A stretch of DNA of 64,000 bases, from the IMG/VR virus record IMGVR_UViG_3300034683_000192, positions 124,001-188,000 of that record. One strand, given 5' to 3'. Below are positions 9,285 through 18,003 of the stretch, piece by piece. Source of the stretch: a virus. The notes under the pieces were generated by a model. The model worked only from the letters and a program-made list of their open reading frames with translations, was not told the DNA's origin and searched no databases. Numbering within the stretch: the stretch's first letter is position 1; every line of letters begins with the position of its first letter. Position numbers and translations under genes: made by a program.

Positions 9285-9316
9285 GGAGAGAGATCCCGGT
9301 AAGGGGATCTCTCTCC
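9285..9316 (-). terminator. hairpin after RD-rich gene
   Basis: 13-bp perfect stem GGAGAGAGATCCC / GGGATCTCTCTCC, six-base loop, followed on the minus strand by TTTCTTTATTG. It closes the operon that begins near 14970. Confidence 0.85.
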
Positions 9317-9328
9317 ATTGTGGTCAGA

Positions 9329-10570
9329 CTAAAATGCGGCTCTGCTGCGATAACCACGACGATAATCGCGATCGTCGTAATCTTCGCGAGAATCGCGTGC
9401 CCACGATTCGCTCGATCTGCTGTAACTCCTACGACGATCGTAGTCCCGATCATCTCTGTAATCACGTCGATCGCGGTAGTCTCTACGACCACGGTCACGA
9501 TCTCGGTAATCTCGATCATCACGGTCATCGCGGTAGTCCCGCCGTTCCCACGATGCTTCTCGCCGGGGTTCTCTTCGATCATCGCGGTAATCGCGATCAC
9601 GCTCACGTGGATCGCGGTCGCGATCTCTGTCACGATCATCTAGAGGATCCCTCAGCGATTCTCTCGGAGGAGCAACCTTTCTGGTAGCGACAGGCTTTTC
9701 CATCTTGTCCTTGACGGACTTTCCGAGGCTGATCGAAGATGACCATTGACACATCTTGTGATAGATGTCGATCCTCGAAAGATGCGGTTCGATGAGTTTC
9801 AGATCACCGGAAATATCCAGATCTCGATCACTCACCGCATCCTCGGTGGTAATTTCGACTGCGACTGCCAGAGCAGACCACGCTCTGAACCACACGTCCA
9901 GATAGGTACGCAGTTGCGGGCAGACGAGTTCAGTTGTCGTAGCCTGATAGACCTCAGGTACCGGCTTGTCCGTATCGAACAGAGCACGTACGAGATCCTT
10001 CAGTACTGCCCAGGTCTTCTTGCGGACCTTGGTGGACGGAATCGCTTTCTGATAATCCTCGGAAGGATCTTCGATCCCAAGGATCAGTTTGGTAGTCTTG
10101 GTGGTGGGATTGTAGTACAGCGAGCAGAACCCGTCGTTGCACTTGTCGAGGATGTAATCGAGTTCGACGATCATCTTCGCATCAGCTCGACCAGCGACCG
10201 CTTTCGTGTACTTCACGAGATCCGGATACGGGCACGGCTCTTCGGTGCTTGCGAACTTGAGGATGGTCTTGATGACTGACCCGAGATTTTCGCTCAGGAT
10301 GACGCTGAGCACACGATAGAACCAGTTTCTGTCCGCAGACGCAGTAACGCCTTCCGCGAACGGGTTGATGATCACTGCATCCGGATGATCCGGATTCACC
10401 GTATAGGTGTAGAGAATGCCTGTAGCATCTCCGGCGATCTGTACCTGGATGGGGTCACTCTGTGATTGGACCCAATGGACTTTTCCGGTGGCGTCGACGA
10501 CGAGGTGACCGCCAAGTTCAAGAATGCCAGTGATGAAGGACTGGACATCCTTGTGGGTAAATTCAGCCAT
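9329..10570 (-). CDS. unknown protein with Arg-Asp-rich C-terminal tail, 413 aa
   Basis: Residues 1-300 form an ordinary-looking globular domain I do not recognise (Cys-containing; FRVLSVILSE-type helices). Residues 307-410 are an extreme low-complexity tail of RD, RDRD, RDYRDDR and SYSRSS units, mixing positive and negative charge, like the RD domains of the eukaryotic proteins NELF-E and U1-70K. Such mixed-charge tails bind RNA or drive condensation in those systems; here that is inference only. The gene is GC-richer than its neighbours. GGAG precedes the ATG. It is last in a four-gene operon and is followed by a strong hairpin. Confidence 0.85.
   Translation of the reverse strand: MAEFTHKDVQSFITGILELGGHLVVDATGKVHWVQSQSDPIQVQIAGDATGILYTYTVNPDHPDAVIINPFAEGVTASADRNWFYRVLSVILSENLGSVIKTILKFASTEEPCPYPDLVKYTKAVAGRADAKMIVELDYILDKCNDGFCSLYYNPTTKTTKLILGIEDPSEDYQKAIPSTKVRKKTWAVLKDLVRALFDTDKPVPEVYQATTTELVCPQLRTYLDVWFRAWSALAVAVEITTEDAVSDRDLDISGDLKLIEPHLSRIDIYHKMCQWSSSISLGKSVKDKMEKPVATRKVAPPRESLRDPLDDRDRDRDRDPRERDRDYRDDRREPRREASWERRDYRDDRDDRDYRDRDRGRRDYRDRRDYRDDRDYDRRRSYSRSSESWARDSREDYDDRDYRRGYRSRAAF
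9341..9652 (-). repeat. DNA encoding the RD-repeat tail
   Basis: Imperfect repetition of short units such as GATCGCGAT and CGATCACGG, translating as Arg-Asp dipeptides with interspersed Tyr, Ser and Trp. The repeat is degenerate at DNA level but very regular at protein level, which argues for selection on the protein rather than simple slippage. Confidence 0.8.
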
Positions 10571-10597
10571 GTGCTGGTTCTCCTTCTCCAGATGTAC

Positions 10598-12136
10598 TTA
10601 AATGCGATATGAGTTGGCCATGTCGTCCATGGTCCCCACGTAACTTACGAGGGTATCCAAACTTTCTGCGTTGTGTTCTTTGTGCTCCAAGCTTCCCACC
10701 ATCGGAGTGATGAGCGGAGCCATTGCCCCATGATGAACCAGCCATCCATCTGCATCGTCGTCGTAGTCGAGCAACTGCAGCTGCATGACGGTGTAGTTGT
10801 TCATGGTGAAACTCACAGTCAAGTCAAAATGCCCGCAGTGATGCAAGACGAGACTGAAGAGATCTTTTTCGATATGAGTAAGACAAGCTTCCCACTTCGC
10901 ACGTACTGCATCAGGGGATTCCTGAATCATCGTACCGAGCATCTGAACTTCGACGATAGGTTGGTCATCCAACCGTGAAGTTGAGACAGGATTGCATGAG
11001 CAGTAACGGAACGCTACGTCACACAATCCGTAATACGAAAATGCCGAAGGCATGTTTGCTTGGAGGAACGACGACCAAACCTGACGCAGCGATGGATTAT
11101 GAACTCCATCATCCACTTCAAGCGGAGCATCGAATGGGATCTCGAATGTATGGATGTTGTTGCGCAAGGAAGGATATTCCCTGAACAGTTCACCGAGTGT
11201 GACCTGCTTGTTGACATCGAGCCCGAACTGTAGCGTAGGTACGCCATCATCGATGTTTCGCAGAACGACGCTTCGGTCAAGATCCGCAGTATCGAATCGG
11301 TGATGCGAATGAAGTCCGGATACTCCACCGATATTCGAATTGTGCAGAGCACGAAGACCCTTGTACACTGTGTCGAGCTGTCTGACAGGACTTCGAACAC
11401 TCGTATCGATGAGATGTGCACCGGGATGAATTCCGGAATCTATTCTGGAATAGAAATCCGTATCCATGATCGTCCCATCACCAGCAGATACCTTCCCATT
11501 GAGAAGGGTTTTCGGAGTGAGGAGATAATCTCGATTACCACCGAGCTGCGACACACTGGAAGGAAGAATCACATCGGTATCTTGCGCAGTACGCAAGACG
11601 TCAATGCTCCCAGCAGGACGAGCAATGGAGTTTACCGAACCATGCGTCATGTGAGTGATCAGCAGAAGCGCTTCATCGTTGAACGTTCTTCTGCCGAAGT
11701 TTTCTGTGTAAGGAGACGCATCCCCATTGATGGGAAGAACGTATCCGATATAAACCAGCCGAGAGTTTGTCCCACGTTCACCTCGGCGACTACGAATCGG
11801 TGCATTGTCGATGGTCAGCATGAACGACCAGAGTTCTTCGTAATGTCGTTGGGACACACGAATGGATCTGCTGGAAGGGAGAATCACGTGAGGCGTTTCC
11901 TCCACTCCGAGAATTCCTCTGGGAGCTGCATCACCGATACTTCTCGGATCTCCATCGAGATAGTCGGCAACTTTCGAGATGTAGTCATGATCGAAGTTGA
12001 ACAGAGACGGACGTATTGCTACTTCCGGCAACTGCTGCGCAGGAAACAAGTAGAGAACTGCGTTGCTCTTACTTGTCGACCAGGTCGTACGTCCTACAGT
12101 ACGGCTAGGTCTCATACGGTCTTCGATTCCAAACAT
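10598..12136 (-). CDS. unknown large protein, 512 aa
   Basis: No family recognised. Mixed alpha/beta composition, several His/Asp-rich segments (LHSHHRFDTADLD, HCGHFDLTVSF) and a C-terminal acidic loop (DYDDDADGW). No membrane segments or signal peptide. GGAGG precedes the ATG, and it sits between the 409-aa and 413-aa genes of one operon. The operon's promoter-like site is of the early type, so a purely structural (late) role should not be assumed; an early function or a packaged virion protein are both possible. Confidence 0.85.
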   Translation of the reverse strand: MFGIEDRMRPSRTVGRTTWSTSKSNAVLYLFPAQQLPEVAIRPSLFNFDHDYISKVADYLDGDPRSIGDAAPRGILGVEETPHVILPSSRSIRVSQRHYEELWSFMLTIDNAPIRSRRGERGTNSRLVYIGYVLPINGDASPYTENFGRRTFNDEALLLITHMTHGSVNSIARPAGSIDVLRTAQDTDVILPSSVSQLGGNRDYLLTPKTLLNGKVSAGDGTIMDTDFYSRIDSGIHPGAHLIDTSVRSPVRQLDTVYKGLRALHNSNIGGVSGLHSHHRFDTADLDRSVVLRNIDDGVPTLQFGLDVNKQVTLGELFREYPSLRNNIHTFEIPFDAPLEVDDGVHNPSLRQVWSSFLQANMPSAFSYYGLCDVAFRYCSCNPVSTSRLDDQPIVEVQMLGTMIQESPDAVRAKWEACLTHIEKDLFSLVLHHCGHFDLTVSFTMNNYTVMQLQLLDYDDDADGWLVHHGAMAPLITPMVGSLEHKEHNAESLDTLVSYVGTMDDMANSYRI

Positions 12137-12154
12137 GCAGAAGGCCTCCGTGGG

Positions 12155-13384
12155 TTATTGTTCAACGAGAGATTTGGATACCAGCGGAACGATCGCGAAA
12201 TCCGCGTGGTAGATGAATTCGAATACATTCGTGCGCATCGTAATCAGAAGTTCCCCATCAATGACAAGGAGTTCGATACGGAGCACTTCACTGGCTTCTT
12301 CGTCAGAATGATCGAGAAGTTCCCCTATACCAGCAGAAGCATTGATTTCGTCAAATGTATCCTGAATGACACCTTCGACGAATTCGCTGTTAAGTAGAAA
12401 CTCTTCGACTTTCATCAGGAAGCTGATTTCTTTGGCTTCCGTGGTCTGAATTTTCTGATAAAGATTCGAGAGAACTGTCTCATCCTGAACCTCGTTCCAT
12501 GCATATCCATCGAATCTGAACGCAATCTTGATCACGTCGTATCCCGACGAAATAAGAATTTCGTACAGATCCATGAATCCGCTGATCTCGGTAATACCAC
12601 TCGAAGGAATTTGTGCGAGATTCTTTTTGACCTGCATCGTCTCTCGCAAATCGATCCATTCATTGTCCGTACGAATTTCCGGACAAATCTTTTCTTCGAT
12701 TTCTTTCGGAGAGATAGATGCTTTCTTGGTAAATTCCGAGAAGATGAGATTGTGACTCAGATCAATCGCAGGGGTTTCCACGATTTTGTCCAGCAACTCG
12801 TCGAGATGATCTTCACTATCGAATATACCATCTCGCAACCTCACATTCATGAGGTGTGCACGATCTTCGATTTCGTATGGAACTATTACTGAATCGCACA
12901 TCCCGGAATTTTCCAGTATCGATGTGATTCGTGGAAATCTTGTCAATTCTGCGGTAGGATGATATTCGAGAATACCTTCGCGTACCTTTCGAAAAATATG
13001 CTTTGCTCTGGGAATCACTTTACGTGTTCCGGGCTTGCCGTATAGCCGTCTCACTGCGTTGATGCCATGGATATTCAGGTACGGCAATGCCCCTGTATCC
13101 GAGGCCGTCCTTGGGTATACCAAGGTCATCACAGGATAAATCCTGTCAGCGAAACGCTCCGTAGATTCTGCAATTGCGATATGCCTCACGAGTAGATCAT
13201 CGACGATGTGCGTAAACACATACTTATCGAGATCGACTTCCGTCTCGAATCTTCCTCCGATCATGTATTCTGCAGCATGCCGAAGAAAGCTGAGAAAGTG
13301 GTTTTGCTCTCTCCAGATCCCGGTGAGGGTTTCCAGAGATAAACCACCAGCATGAAAGATTGGGGTTTTTCGAACAAGGATCAT
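12155..13384 (-). CDS. unknown large protein, 409 aa
   Basis: Not recognised. The N-terminal half is basic and aromatic with segments such as RFPRITSILE; the C-terminal half is acidic and helical (EEKICPEIRTDNEW; DHSDEEASEVLRIELL). No catalytic motif stands out. Its ATG overlaps the TGA of the 529-aa gene (ATGA), a sign of translational coupling, so the two products probably act together. Same operon as the 512-aa and RD-tailed proteins. Confidence 0.85.
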   Translation of the reverse strand: MILVRKTPIFHAGGLSLETLTGIWREQNHFLSFLRHAAEYMIGGRFETEVDLDKYVFTHIVDDLLVRHIAIAESTERFADRIYPVMTLVYPRTASDTGALPYLNIHGINAVRRLYGKPGTRKVIPRAKHIFRKVREGILEYHPTAELTRFPRITSILENSGMCDSVIVPYEIEDRAHLMNVRLRDGIFDSEDHLDELLDKIVETPAIDLSHNLIFSEFTKKASISPKEIEEKICPEIRTDNEWIDLRETMQVKKNLAQIPSSGITEISGFMDLYEILISSGYDVIKIAFRFDGYAWNEVQDETVLSNLYQKIQTTEAKEISFLMKVEEFLLNSEFVEGVIQDTFDEINASAGIGELLDHSDEEASEVLRIELLVIDGELLITMRTNVFEFIYHADFAIVPLVSKSLVEQ

Positions 13385-14970
13385 TCGATTTTTCCCTTAA
13401 CGTAGGTGAATGAGACAAATTTCATGAGGTCGATCATGATCTTCTGGAAATCATGAATCGCTACCCCATTCTTTCCTTCAGTTCCTATCATCTCCCACAC
13501 GGCAGGTGCAGTATTGTACGTCATGGTTCGTTGAACCAGAGTCGATGCAATATTTTTGAGTTTGGCATTCCACTCCTTCTCGCCGAATCCGGCAGGGAGA
13601 AGTTTCTTGCACTCAGTATACTCAAATGCGTTTTGCCATGCGTTATTGAAAATCAGATCCGATGGTTGAGATTCTCTCGGGGTCTCTGTCAGGTTTGCTG
13701 TCAGAATGTGTGCCAGTGTAGCACTACCCGAGGATGCCAAAATGAACTGGAAAGTGGCAGCCATATCACTTACCACAGCAGCATTTAGCATCGAAATTCC
13801 TGATCCTCCCCCGATCATAGGTCCGTAGTACATCGAGAGAAGATAGAGAGAAATGTCGTGGATGATCACCGGATTTCTTCGATAATACGCACGAGCAGAT
13901 TCAAGCATTTCAGGATCAATTTCTTCATCCCTTGCTACTTTCTTCCACACGTTATTTGCCACGACTGAAATGATGATAGGAGTATCCGCAGTCTTTGCTG
14001 ACTGTCTGGATTCTGCTTCCATTCTGGAAGTATTCCCTTCATCTTTTTCTTGATCGACTGGGTCAGTGATAATCTTTGCTGCGTTATTCGCAGCAATGTT
14101 CTTTTGTTGTGAATCAGCTGCACCTGTACCACAGCATGCGAGATACTTGATGATATTCCCATCTTCTTTGTGAAGAGAGACACACACGAGCCGTTTTACG
14201 ACTGCTGTATCCACTGCATGTCTGGCTGCACGTGCCAACGTGTTGCCGTTGTACATTGCAGTGGCATCACCTTTGTGATAGCCACTGACGAGTTTGGTGA
14301 GATAGCGATGAAGCTTCAGCAGAAGCTGCTGATACGTACGAGAATGAAGTTTCGTCAGAATCGCACGTGCGTGTGATTCTTTATATTCGTTGTCGATGAC
14401 TTTGCTGTACTTGAAAATGAACGCTCCCATGATAGGAGAGATGAGTTTCATGAATACCGCAATAGCAGTCACAAGTACTGCTTCATCGTGGTGAAATGTC
14501 ATCTCCGGAGTATCTTGAGGGCGAGAACCTGCATCATCCATCTTAGCGACAGGAATGCAGTCTTTGACGTAAGTCTCAGTTCTTTTGCAGAGGTTGATTT
14601 CTCGATCCAACCGATCGAGAATATCTCCTACTTTATCTTCAACTTCTTCGATGTCTGATGCATCATCTGCACCATTGCGAATGAGTAGATGCGATTCGAG
14701 AAATGCATAGGCAATCTTCTCATGTTCTTCGACTGTGAATGATCTCAGGAAATGATTCACTGGGTCGTAGGCGACTTCTGGACCAGTCCCTATATCTCCG
14801 GACTCAGGATCATATTCCCTTCTGCGTGTGGTGAATGCAGAAAACGTCCGAATGTTGAAGAGCATGAGTTCTTCAATACCAGGAAGATCCGGTATTTCAA
14901 ACCCACCACACACCATCCGGATGTATGGGTTTTGTGAGCTAAACCCATCCACAGGTTCAAAATGCAGCAT
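13381..14970 (-). CDS. unknown large protein, 529 aa, first gene of operon
   Basis: Not recognised. Mostly helical, with an acidic linker (DDASDIEEVEDKVGD), a region rich in Ala/Lys/Gln (GAADSQQKNIAANNAAK) and a Gly-rich hydrophobic segment YGPMIGGGSGISMLNAAVV in the C-terminal third. ATG at 14970 follows AGGAG by five bases; an in-frame GTG six bases upstream is within the ribosome binding site and is rejected. The early-type promoter lies 96 bases upstream. It leads a coupled set of four large unknown genes down to 9329. Confidence 0.85.
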   Translation of the reverse strand: MLHFEPVDGFSSQNPYIRMVCGGFEIPDLPGIEELMLFNIRTFSAFTTRRREYDPESGDIGTGPEVAYDPVNHFLRSFTVEEHEKIAYAFLESHLLIRNGADDASDIEEVEDKVGDILDRLDREINLCKRTETYVKDCIPVAKMDDAGSRPQDTPEMTFHHDEAVLVTAIAVFMKLISPIMGAFIFKYSKVIDNEYKESHARAILTKLHSRTYQQLLLKLHRYLTKLVSGYHKGDATAMYNGNTLARAARHAVDTAVVKRLVCVSLHKEDGNIIKYLACCGTGAADSQQKNIAANNAAKIITDPVDQEKDEGNTSRMEAESRQSAKTADTPIIISVVANNVWKKVARDEEIDPEMLESARAYYRRNPVIIHDISLYLLSMYYGPMIGGGSGISMLNAAVVSDMAATFQFILASSGSATLAHILTANLTETPRESQPSDLIFNNAWQNAFEYTECKKLLPAGFGEKEWNAKLKNIASTLVQRTMTYNTAPAVWEMIGTEGKNGVAIHDFQKIMIDLMKFVSFTYVKGKIE

Positions 14971-15065
14971 GACCACTCCTGTCTTATCTGTCGATCCTAC
15001 ATGGACCGTGTCGCGCTCATGTCATATTCAAAGCATGTCGGAATTTACATGATCACTCCAAGTAG

Positions 15066-15076
15066 GTAATATATAC
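15066..15076 (-). promoter_or_regulatory. early-type promoter, GTATATATTAC
   Basis: On the minus strand AAGGTATATATTACCTAC, 96 bases upstream of the start at 14970 and 2 bases below the stop codon of the next gene. Exact match to the core shared with 7045 and 32230. Confidence 0.65.
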
Positions 15077-15077
15077 C

Positions 15078-15623
15078 TTACTCATTGTTGGGTTCGGTAC
15101 GTATTCTCTTTTTCAACTCACGAAGAGTATCCTCTTTCGACAGTCCGAGTTCTTTTTCAAGATACTCGAAATTTTCCATGATCTGAGAAATGAATTTTTC
15201 GCGAATGGTTTGGAGAAGGTTCGTCGACGACGTACGTTCTCCCAAAAATTCAGTTGAAAGTTCATTAGGATCACACCTACGTCTGGTATGCATGACTTTA
15301 GCTATGGCAGCACCGACTTCATGAACCGCAGAAATCGTCTCAACTCCTTTGGAGATATCGTAATAAAAATTCAATGATACACTTATTCCATTACGGATTC
15401 GGTGCAGATCGTCGAGAGATAGTTTTTCCAATTCAGCCAATAACCCATCGATGGACAACAACGCAAGATCGCGATATTTGGTTATCCCATCTCCGAATTT
15501 GAACGCACACACTTCATCCAGTAACTCAACGCAGATCAATTGGTTTAGGACTACTGGGTCCAGTATTTTCCATTCTTGCGTTGTGCTTACCAACACACTT
15601 GGTCGACTCATTTGATCTCTCAT
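15078..15623 (-). CDS. unknown protein with tail-fibre-type GDGxTKYxDL motif, 181 aa
   Basis: Residues around 50-62 read FKFGDGITKYRDL, the signature loop of the short N-terminal domain found in many phage tail fibres, yet the rest is a helical domain (SLDDLHRIRNGISVSLNFYY) ending in a Lys/Glu-rich coiled-coil-like tail. The 107-aa neighbour has the same motif and layout, so the two are probably paralogues. ATG at 15623 follows AGGAG. It could be a small fibre-network or head decoration component, but no function is established. Confidence 0.8.
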   Translation of the reverse strand: MRDQMSRPSVLVSTTQEWKILDPVVLNQLICVELLDEVCAFKFGDGITKYRDLALLSIDGLLAELEKLSLDDLHRIRNGISVSLNFYYDISKGVETISAVHEVGAAIAKVMHTRRRCDPNELSTEFLGERTSSTNLLQTIREKFISQIMENFEYLEKELGLSKEDTLRELKKRIRTEPNNE

Positions 15624-15641
15624 GACCAATCTCCTGTACAG

Positions 15642-15965
15642 CTATTTCGTGCGTGATTTGCCGTTGCAACAAGACGATGAGGTAACTTCTATGACCGCAT
15701 CAAGAACTCGTGCGTAATTGGGCAGCGTCGTTCTCGGTACTGCCATCACAAGACTACATTTTACGATATCTGCATCGACAGGAGATAGAGTCTTAAGATA
15801 CTCGACCATATCGCCACGTGTCTTAACTTCTAAGTCCAGATATTTTGTCTTTCCATCTCCAACGCAGAAAAATACTTCGTCCTCTCCGACAACTATCGTC
15901 GGTTCTCCATTCGAAGGTACATACTCTCCCTCTATTGCTATCACATCTTTGACTTGAAGTTTCAT
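15642..15965 (-). CDS. unknown protein with GDGxTKYxDL motif, 107 aa
   Basis: Contains VGDGKTKYLDL in mid-protein, aligned with the same motif in the 181-aa neighbour, followed by a matching helix (MVEYLKTLSPVDADIVK against GLLAELEKLSLDDLHRIR). The C-terminus has a Cys pair (SSCCNGK). GGAGG precedes the ATG. It is an independent small gene rather than part of a fibre. Confidence 0.8.
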   Translation of the reverse strand: MKLQVKDVIAIEGEYVPSNGEPTIVVGEDEVFFCVGDGKTKYLDLEVKTRGDMVEYLKTLSPVDADIVKCSLVMAVPRTTLPNYARVLDAVIEVTSSSCCNGKSRTK

Positions 15966-15977
15966 TGGTATTCCTCC

Positions 15978-16592
15978 TTACCATTTGTTGATTCGTTTAT
16001 ACCTACGATTATGCATCGATTTCAATCGATTGATCCGTTTCTCTTCTTCGAGAGGATCATACGCAGGCTCTTCACATTTCGGACAGCGAAAGACCTGCGC
16101 TTGGTCTAGCGTCGAAACAATAGAGCTTCCTCTGAGTTTGGATATGGACATACCCATGTCAGAATTTCCAATAACCAGGACTCCACCATTTGGGAATTGG
16201 TACAGCTCATTACACTCGTCGGTTTCATGATCGCTAGATTTGTACTGATTTTCCATTTCTTTGGCAACTCGATCAAACTCATCTTCAGTGAGAATAACGA
16301 CTTCGTCGCAGATGTCGTGTACTATCGCAGTGTGCATGAATTTGATCATAAGCATCGTGTTGATGATCCCAGACTTCCCACATTGTCGGATTACCGTAAC
16401 ATCGTCCGTGTTCATGGGATCTGCGACTACACGACCATTTTCATCGATTACAGAAATGACCTGAGTATTTTCAGAATCTACTGAAACCGATTTGAGATAT
16501 TTACTCTCGTACGTTCCGTTGTAGGCTTCCTCCAAACTGACCGGTCCGAGAATTTTCTGCGCATCTACGGTCGTAAATATGATTCTGACCAT
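15978..16592 (-). CDS. unknown protein, 204 aa
   Basis: Not recognised. The N-terminal part is strand-rich. A single CPKC knuckle near the C-terminus (FRCPKCEEPAYDP) lacks a second Cys pair close by, so an isolated zinc ribbon is doubtful, though earlier Cys residues could complete a site. It ends in a strongly basic tail (RLKSMHNRRYKRINKW) that could bind nucleic acid. GGAG precedes the ATG. It lies in the run of small genes upstream of the large unknown operon. Confidence 0.8.
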   Translation of the reverse strand: MVRIIFTTVDAQKILGPVSLEEAYNGTYESKYLKSVSVDSENTQVISVIDENGRVVADPMNTDDVTVIRQCGKSGIINTMLMIKFMHTAIVHDICDEVVILTEDEFDRVAKEMENQYKSSDHETDECNELYQFPNGGVLVIGNSDMGMSISKLRGSSIVSTLDQAQVFRCPKCEEPAYDPLEEEKRINRLKSMHNRRYKRINKW

Positions 16593-16605
16593 TGGTATAT
16601 CTCCA

Positions 16606-16881
16606 TCATTTGGTGATCAGTGAAAATGCAACAACCCCAGTCATTATTCCAAGCATGCATGAACCTATCCCAGACACAACACGTGCTTCATGCATCTCGA
16701 TTGTTTCTTTCTTAAGCCGTCGGGTTATCATCGACAATACCCCAGCAGCGAACGTACCGAGTGCTATTCCGGTAAGAATCGTCACTGGCTGAAAATGATC
16801 TTCCACCAACAATCCCAGAGTCAGCATCACTGCATACGGAATACAAAGGAGTGATGCCGAATATACGTTTATTGCATTCAT
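16606..16881 (-). CDS. small membrane protein, 91 aa
   Basis: Three hydrophobic segments at about residues 8-26, 34-52 and 68-88, with a basic, charged loop between the second and third (ITRRLKKETIEMHE). No family recognised. AAGGAG precedes the ATG. It is adjacent to another small multi-span protein, so the two may act together in the host inner membrane, for example in lysis timing or superinfection exclusion; this is a guess from topology. Confidence 0.75.
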   Translation of the reverse strand: MNAINVYSASLLCIPYAVMLTLGLLVEDHFQPVTILTGIALGTFAAGVLSMITRRLKKETIEMHEARVVSGIGSCMLGIMTGVVAFSLITK

Positions 16882-16909
16882 ATCGGCTCCTTCGGGTGTC
16901 TAGCGTATC

Positions 16910-17266
16910 TTAGATTTCGTAAAATACAGAGATAATCGCCAGACAGACAAAGGCGATCGTATTCATGAGATCCACTGGATCACTTCGTTCAAAGTCATCG
17001 TTCACGTATTCAATTACGGAAACAATTCCCGTAGCCATTGCAAATATGTAAAGGAGTGTTGTTGACGCATTGACGATATATTTACCACTCATCATACCCG
17101 ATCCGACAATACACAGGTATCCGAGTACACCACTTACCCAGAATCTGGTATAATTGGAACTGTCTTTGTGCGTGGTCTGGTACCACAATTCCACGATGGC
17201 ACCAATGATGAAAATTACAATACCCATGGTGTGAATGGGCTCGATAAGAAAAGTCACGTCAATCAT
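16910..17266 (-). CDS. small membrane protein, 118 aa
   Basis: Four likely transmembrane helices, at about residues 10-29, 42-60, 65-85 and 98-116, with short polar loops. No recognised family. AGGAG precedes the ATG. It starts the two-gene membrane unit and lies 55 bases below the hairpin that ends the SSB-like gene, with an AT-rich promoter-like stretch between. Confidence 0.75.
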   Translation of the reverse strand: MIDVTFLIEPIHTMGIVIFIIGAIVELWYQTTHKDSSNYTRFWVSGVLGYLCIVGSGMMSGKYIVNASTTLLYIFAMATGIVSVIEYVNDDFERSDPVDLMNTIAFVCLAIISVFYEI

Positions 17267-17305
17267 GCTAAACTCCTGTCAGTTAAAGGTTATAGTAAAC
17301 TTACA

Positions 17306-17315
17306 ATATATTTTT
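17306..17315 (-). promoter_or_regulatory. possible early-type promoter variant
   Basis: On the minus strand AAAAATATATTGTAAG, about 40 bases upstream of the start at 17266. It shares ATATATT with the early element but diverges after it (GTAA instead of AC). Confidence 0.35.
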
Positions 17316-17320
17316 CGATA

Positions 17321-17351
17321 CATCCTAGGGCCCTTACGGGACCCTAGGATG
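17321..17351 (-). terminator. hairpin after SSB-like gene
   Basis: Stem CATCCTAGGG / CCCTAGGATG with CCC/GGG pairing continuing inside across a one-base bulge. On the minus strand an A/T-rich stretch follows some bases later. Confidence 0.75.
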
Positions 17352-17369
17352 CGGAGTTTCTTCTGGTAA

Positions 17370-17993
17370 CTAGTAGATCATGTCATCAAGACTGTCATCC
17401 GCGGCTGTCTGTTGCGCGGGAGGAGCAGATGGAGCAGAAGAACCACCAGAATTCTTCGATGCATTGGATCCACCACGAGGCGGCTGAACCGTACGGCACT
17501 TGATCGCGACGATTTCCCACGACGACATGATGAATCGGCACAGTTCCTTCGCGGATCTGCGGCTGCGTACCGTGGGACTGTTGTCTTCGGATGAGATCTC
17601 GACAGCACTGTTACCCTTGATCGGAAACAGTTCAGGAGCCTGTCCTTCGAAAACAACTTCGATGAAGATGATGCCGTGTTCATCCTTACCGAGGATGATG
17701 GTACAGTCTCTCTTGTACGTAGGACGCGGCTGAGCCTGAGCATCCCACTTCGACAGAATGATAGACGTCTTGGCACCGGGTGCTGCAGTCAGAAGAGCTT
17801 GCATGACTTCGCCCATAGCGAGACGAGTTTCATTCGCGATGACAATGCTCTTCGGACGTTCACCACGGCCTTTTCCCTGAAAGATCGTGAGAGTGGTATT
17901 TCCATTCCATGCGCCGAAGTGGAGTTCAGACTGCCCACTCGCGCTGCGGAACTTACGGACACCATTCGGATTGAAATCTCCGACATTGGCCAT
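17370..17993 (-). CDS. putative single-stranded DNA-binding protein, 207 aa
   Basis: N-terminal 150 residues are strand-rich with a basic, aromatic face (FGAWNGNTTLTIFQGKGRGERPK). They are followed by a Gly/Ser/Ala/Pro-rich linker (residues about 175-197) and an acidic C-terminal tail DDSLDDMIY. A folded core plus flexible linker plus acidic tip is the architecture of bacterial and phage SSBs, whose tip recruits replication partners. No OB-fold motif can be proven by eye. The gene is GC-rich like other likely abundant products here. AAGGAG precedes the ATG. Confidence 0.5.
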   Translation of the reverse strand: MANVGDFNPNGVRKFRSASGQSELHFGAWNGNTTLTIFQGKGRGERPKSIVIANETRLAMGEVMQALLTAAPGAKTSIILSKWDAQAQPRPTYKRDCTIILGKDEHGIIFIEVVFEGQAPELFPIKGNSAVEISSEDNSPTVRSRRSAKELCRFIMSSWEIVAIKCRTVQPPRGGSNASKNSGGSSAPSAPPAQQTAADDSLDDMIY

Positions 17994-18003
17994 GACGTAC
18001 TCC

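Noticed and set aside
9341-9652. CRISPR-like or tandem DNA repeat in the RD-coding region
   Set aside because: Units are degenerate, differ in length and lie within a reading frame; there are no constant repeats with unique spacers.
11300-12397. 365-codon open frame on the plus strand
   Set aside because: Antisense across two coupled minus-strand genes; no start signal.
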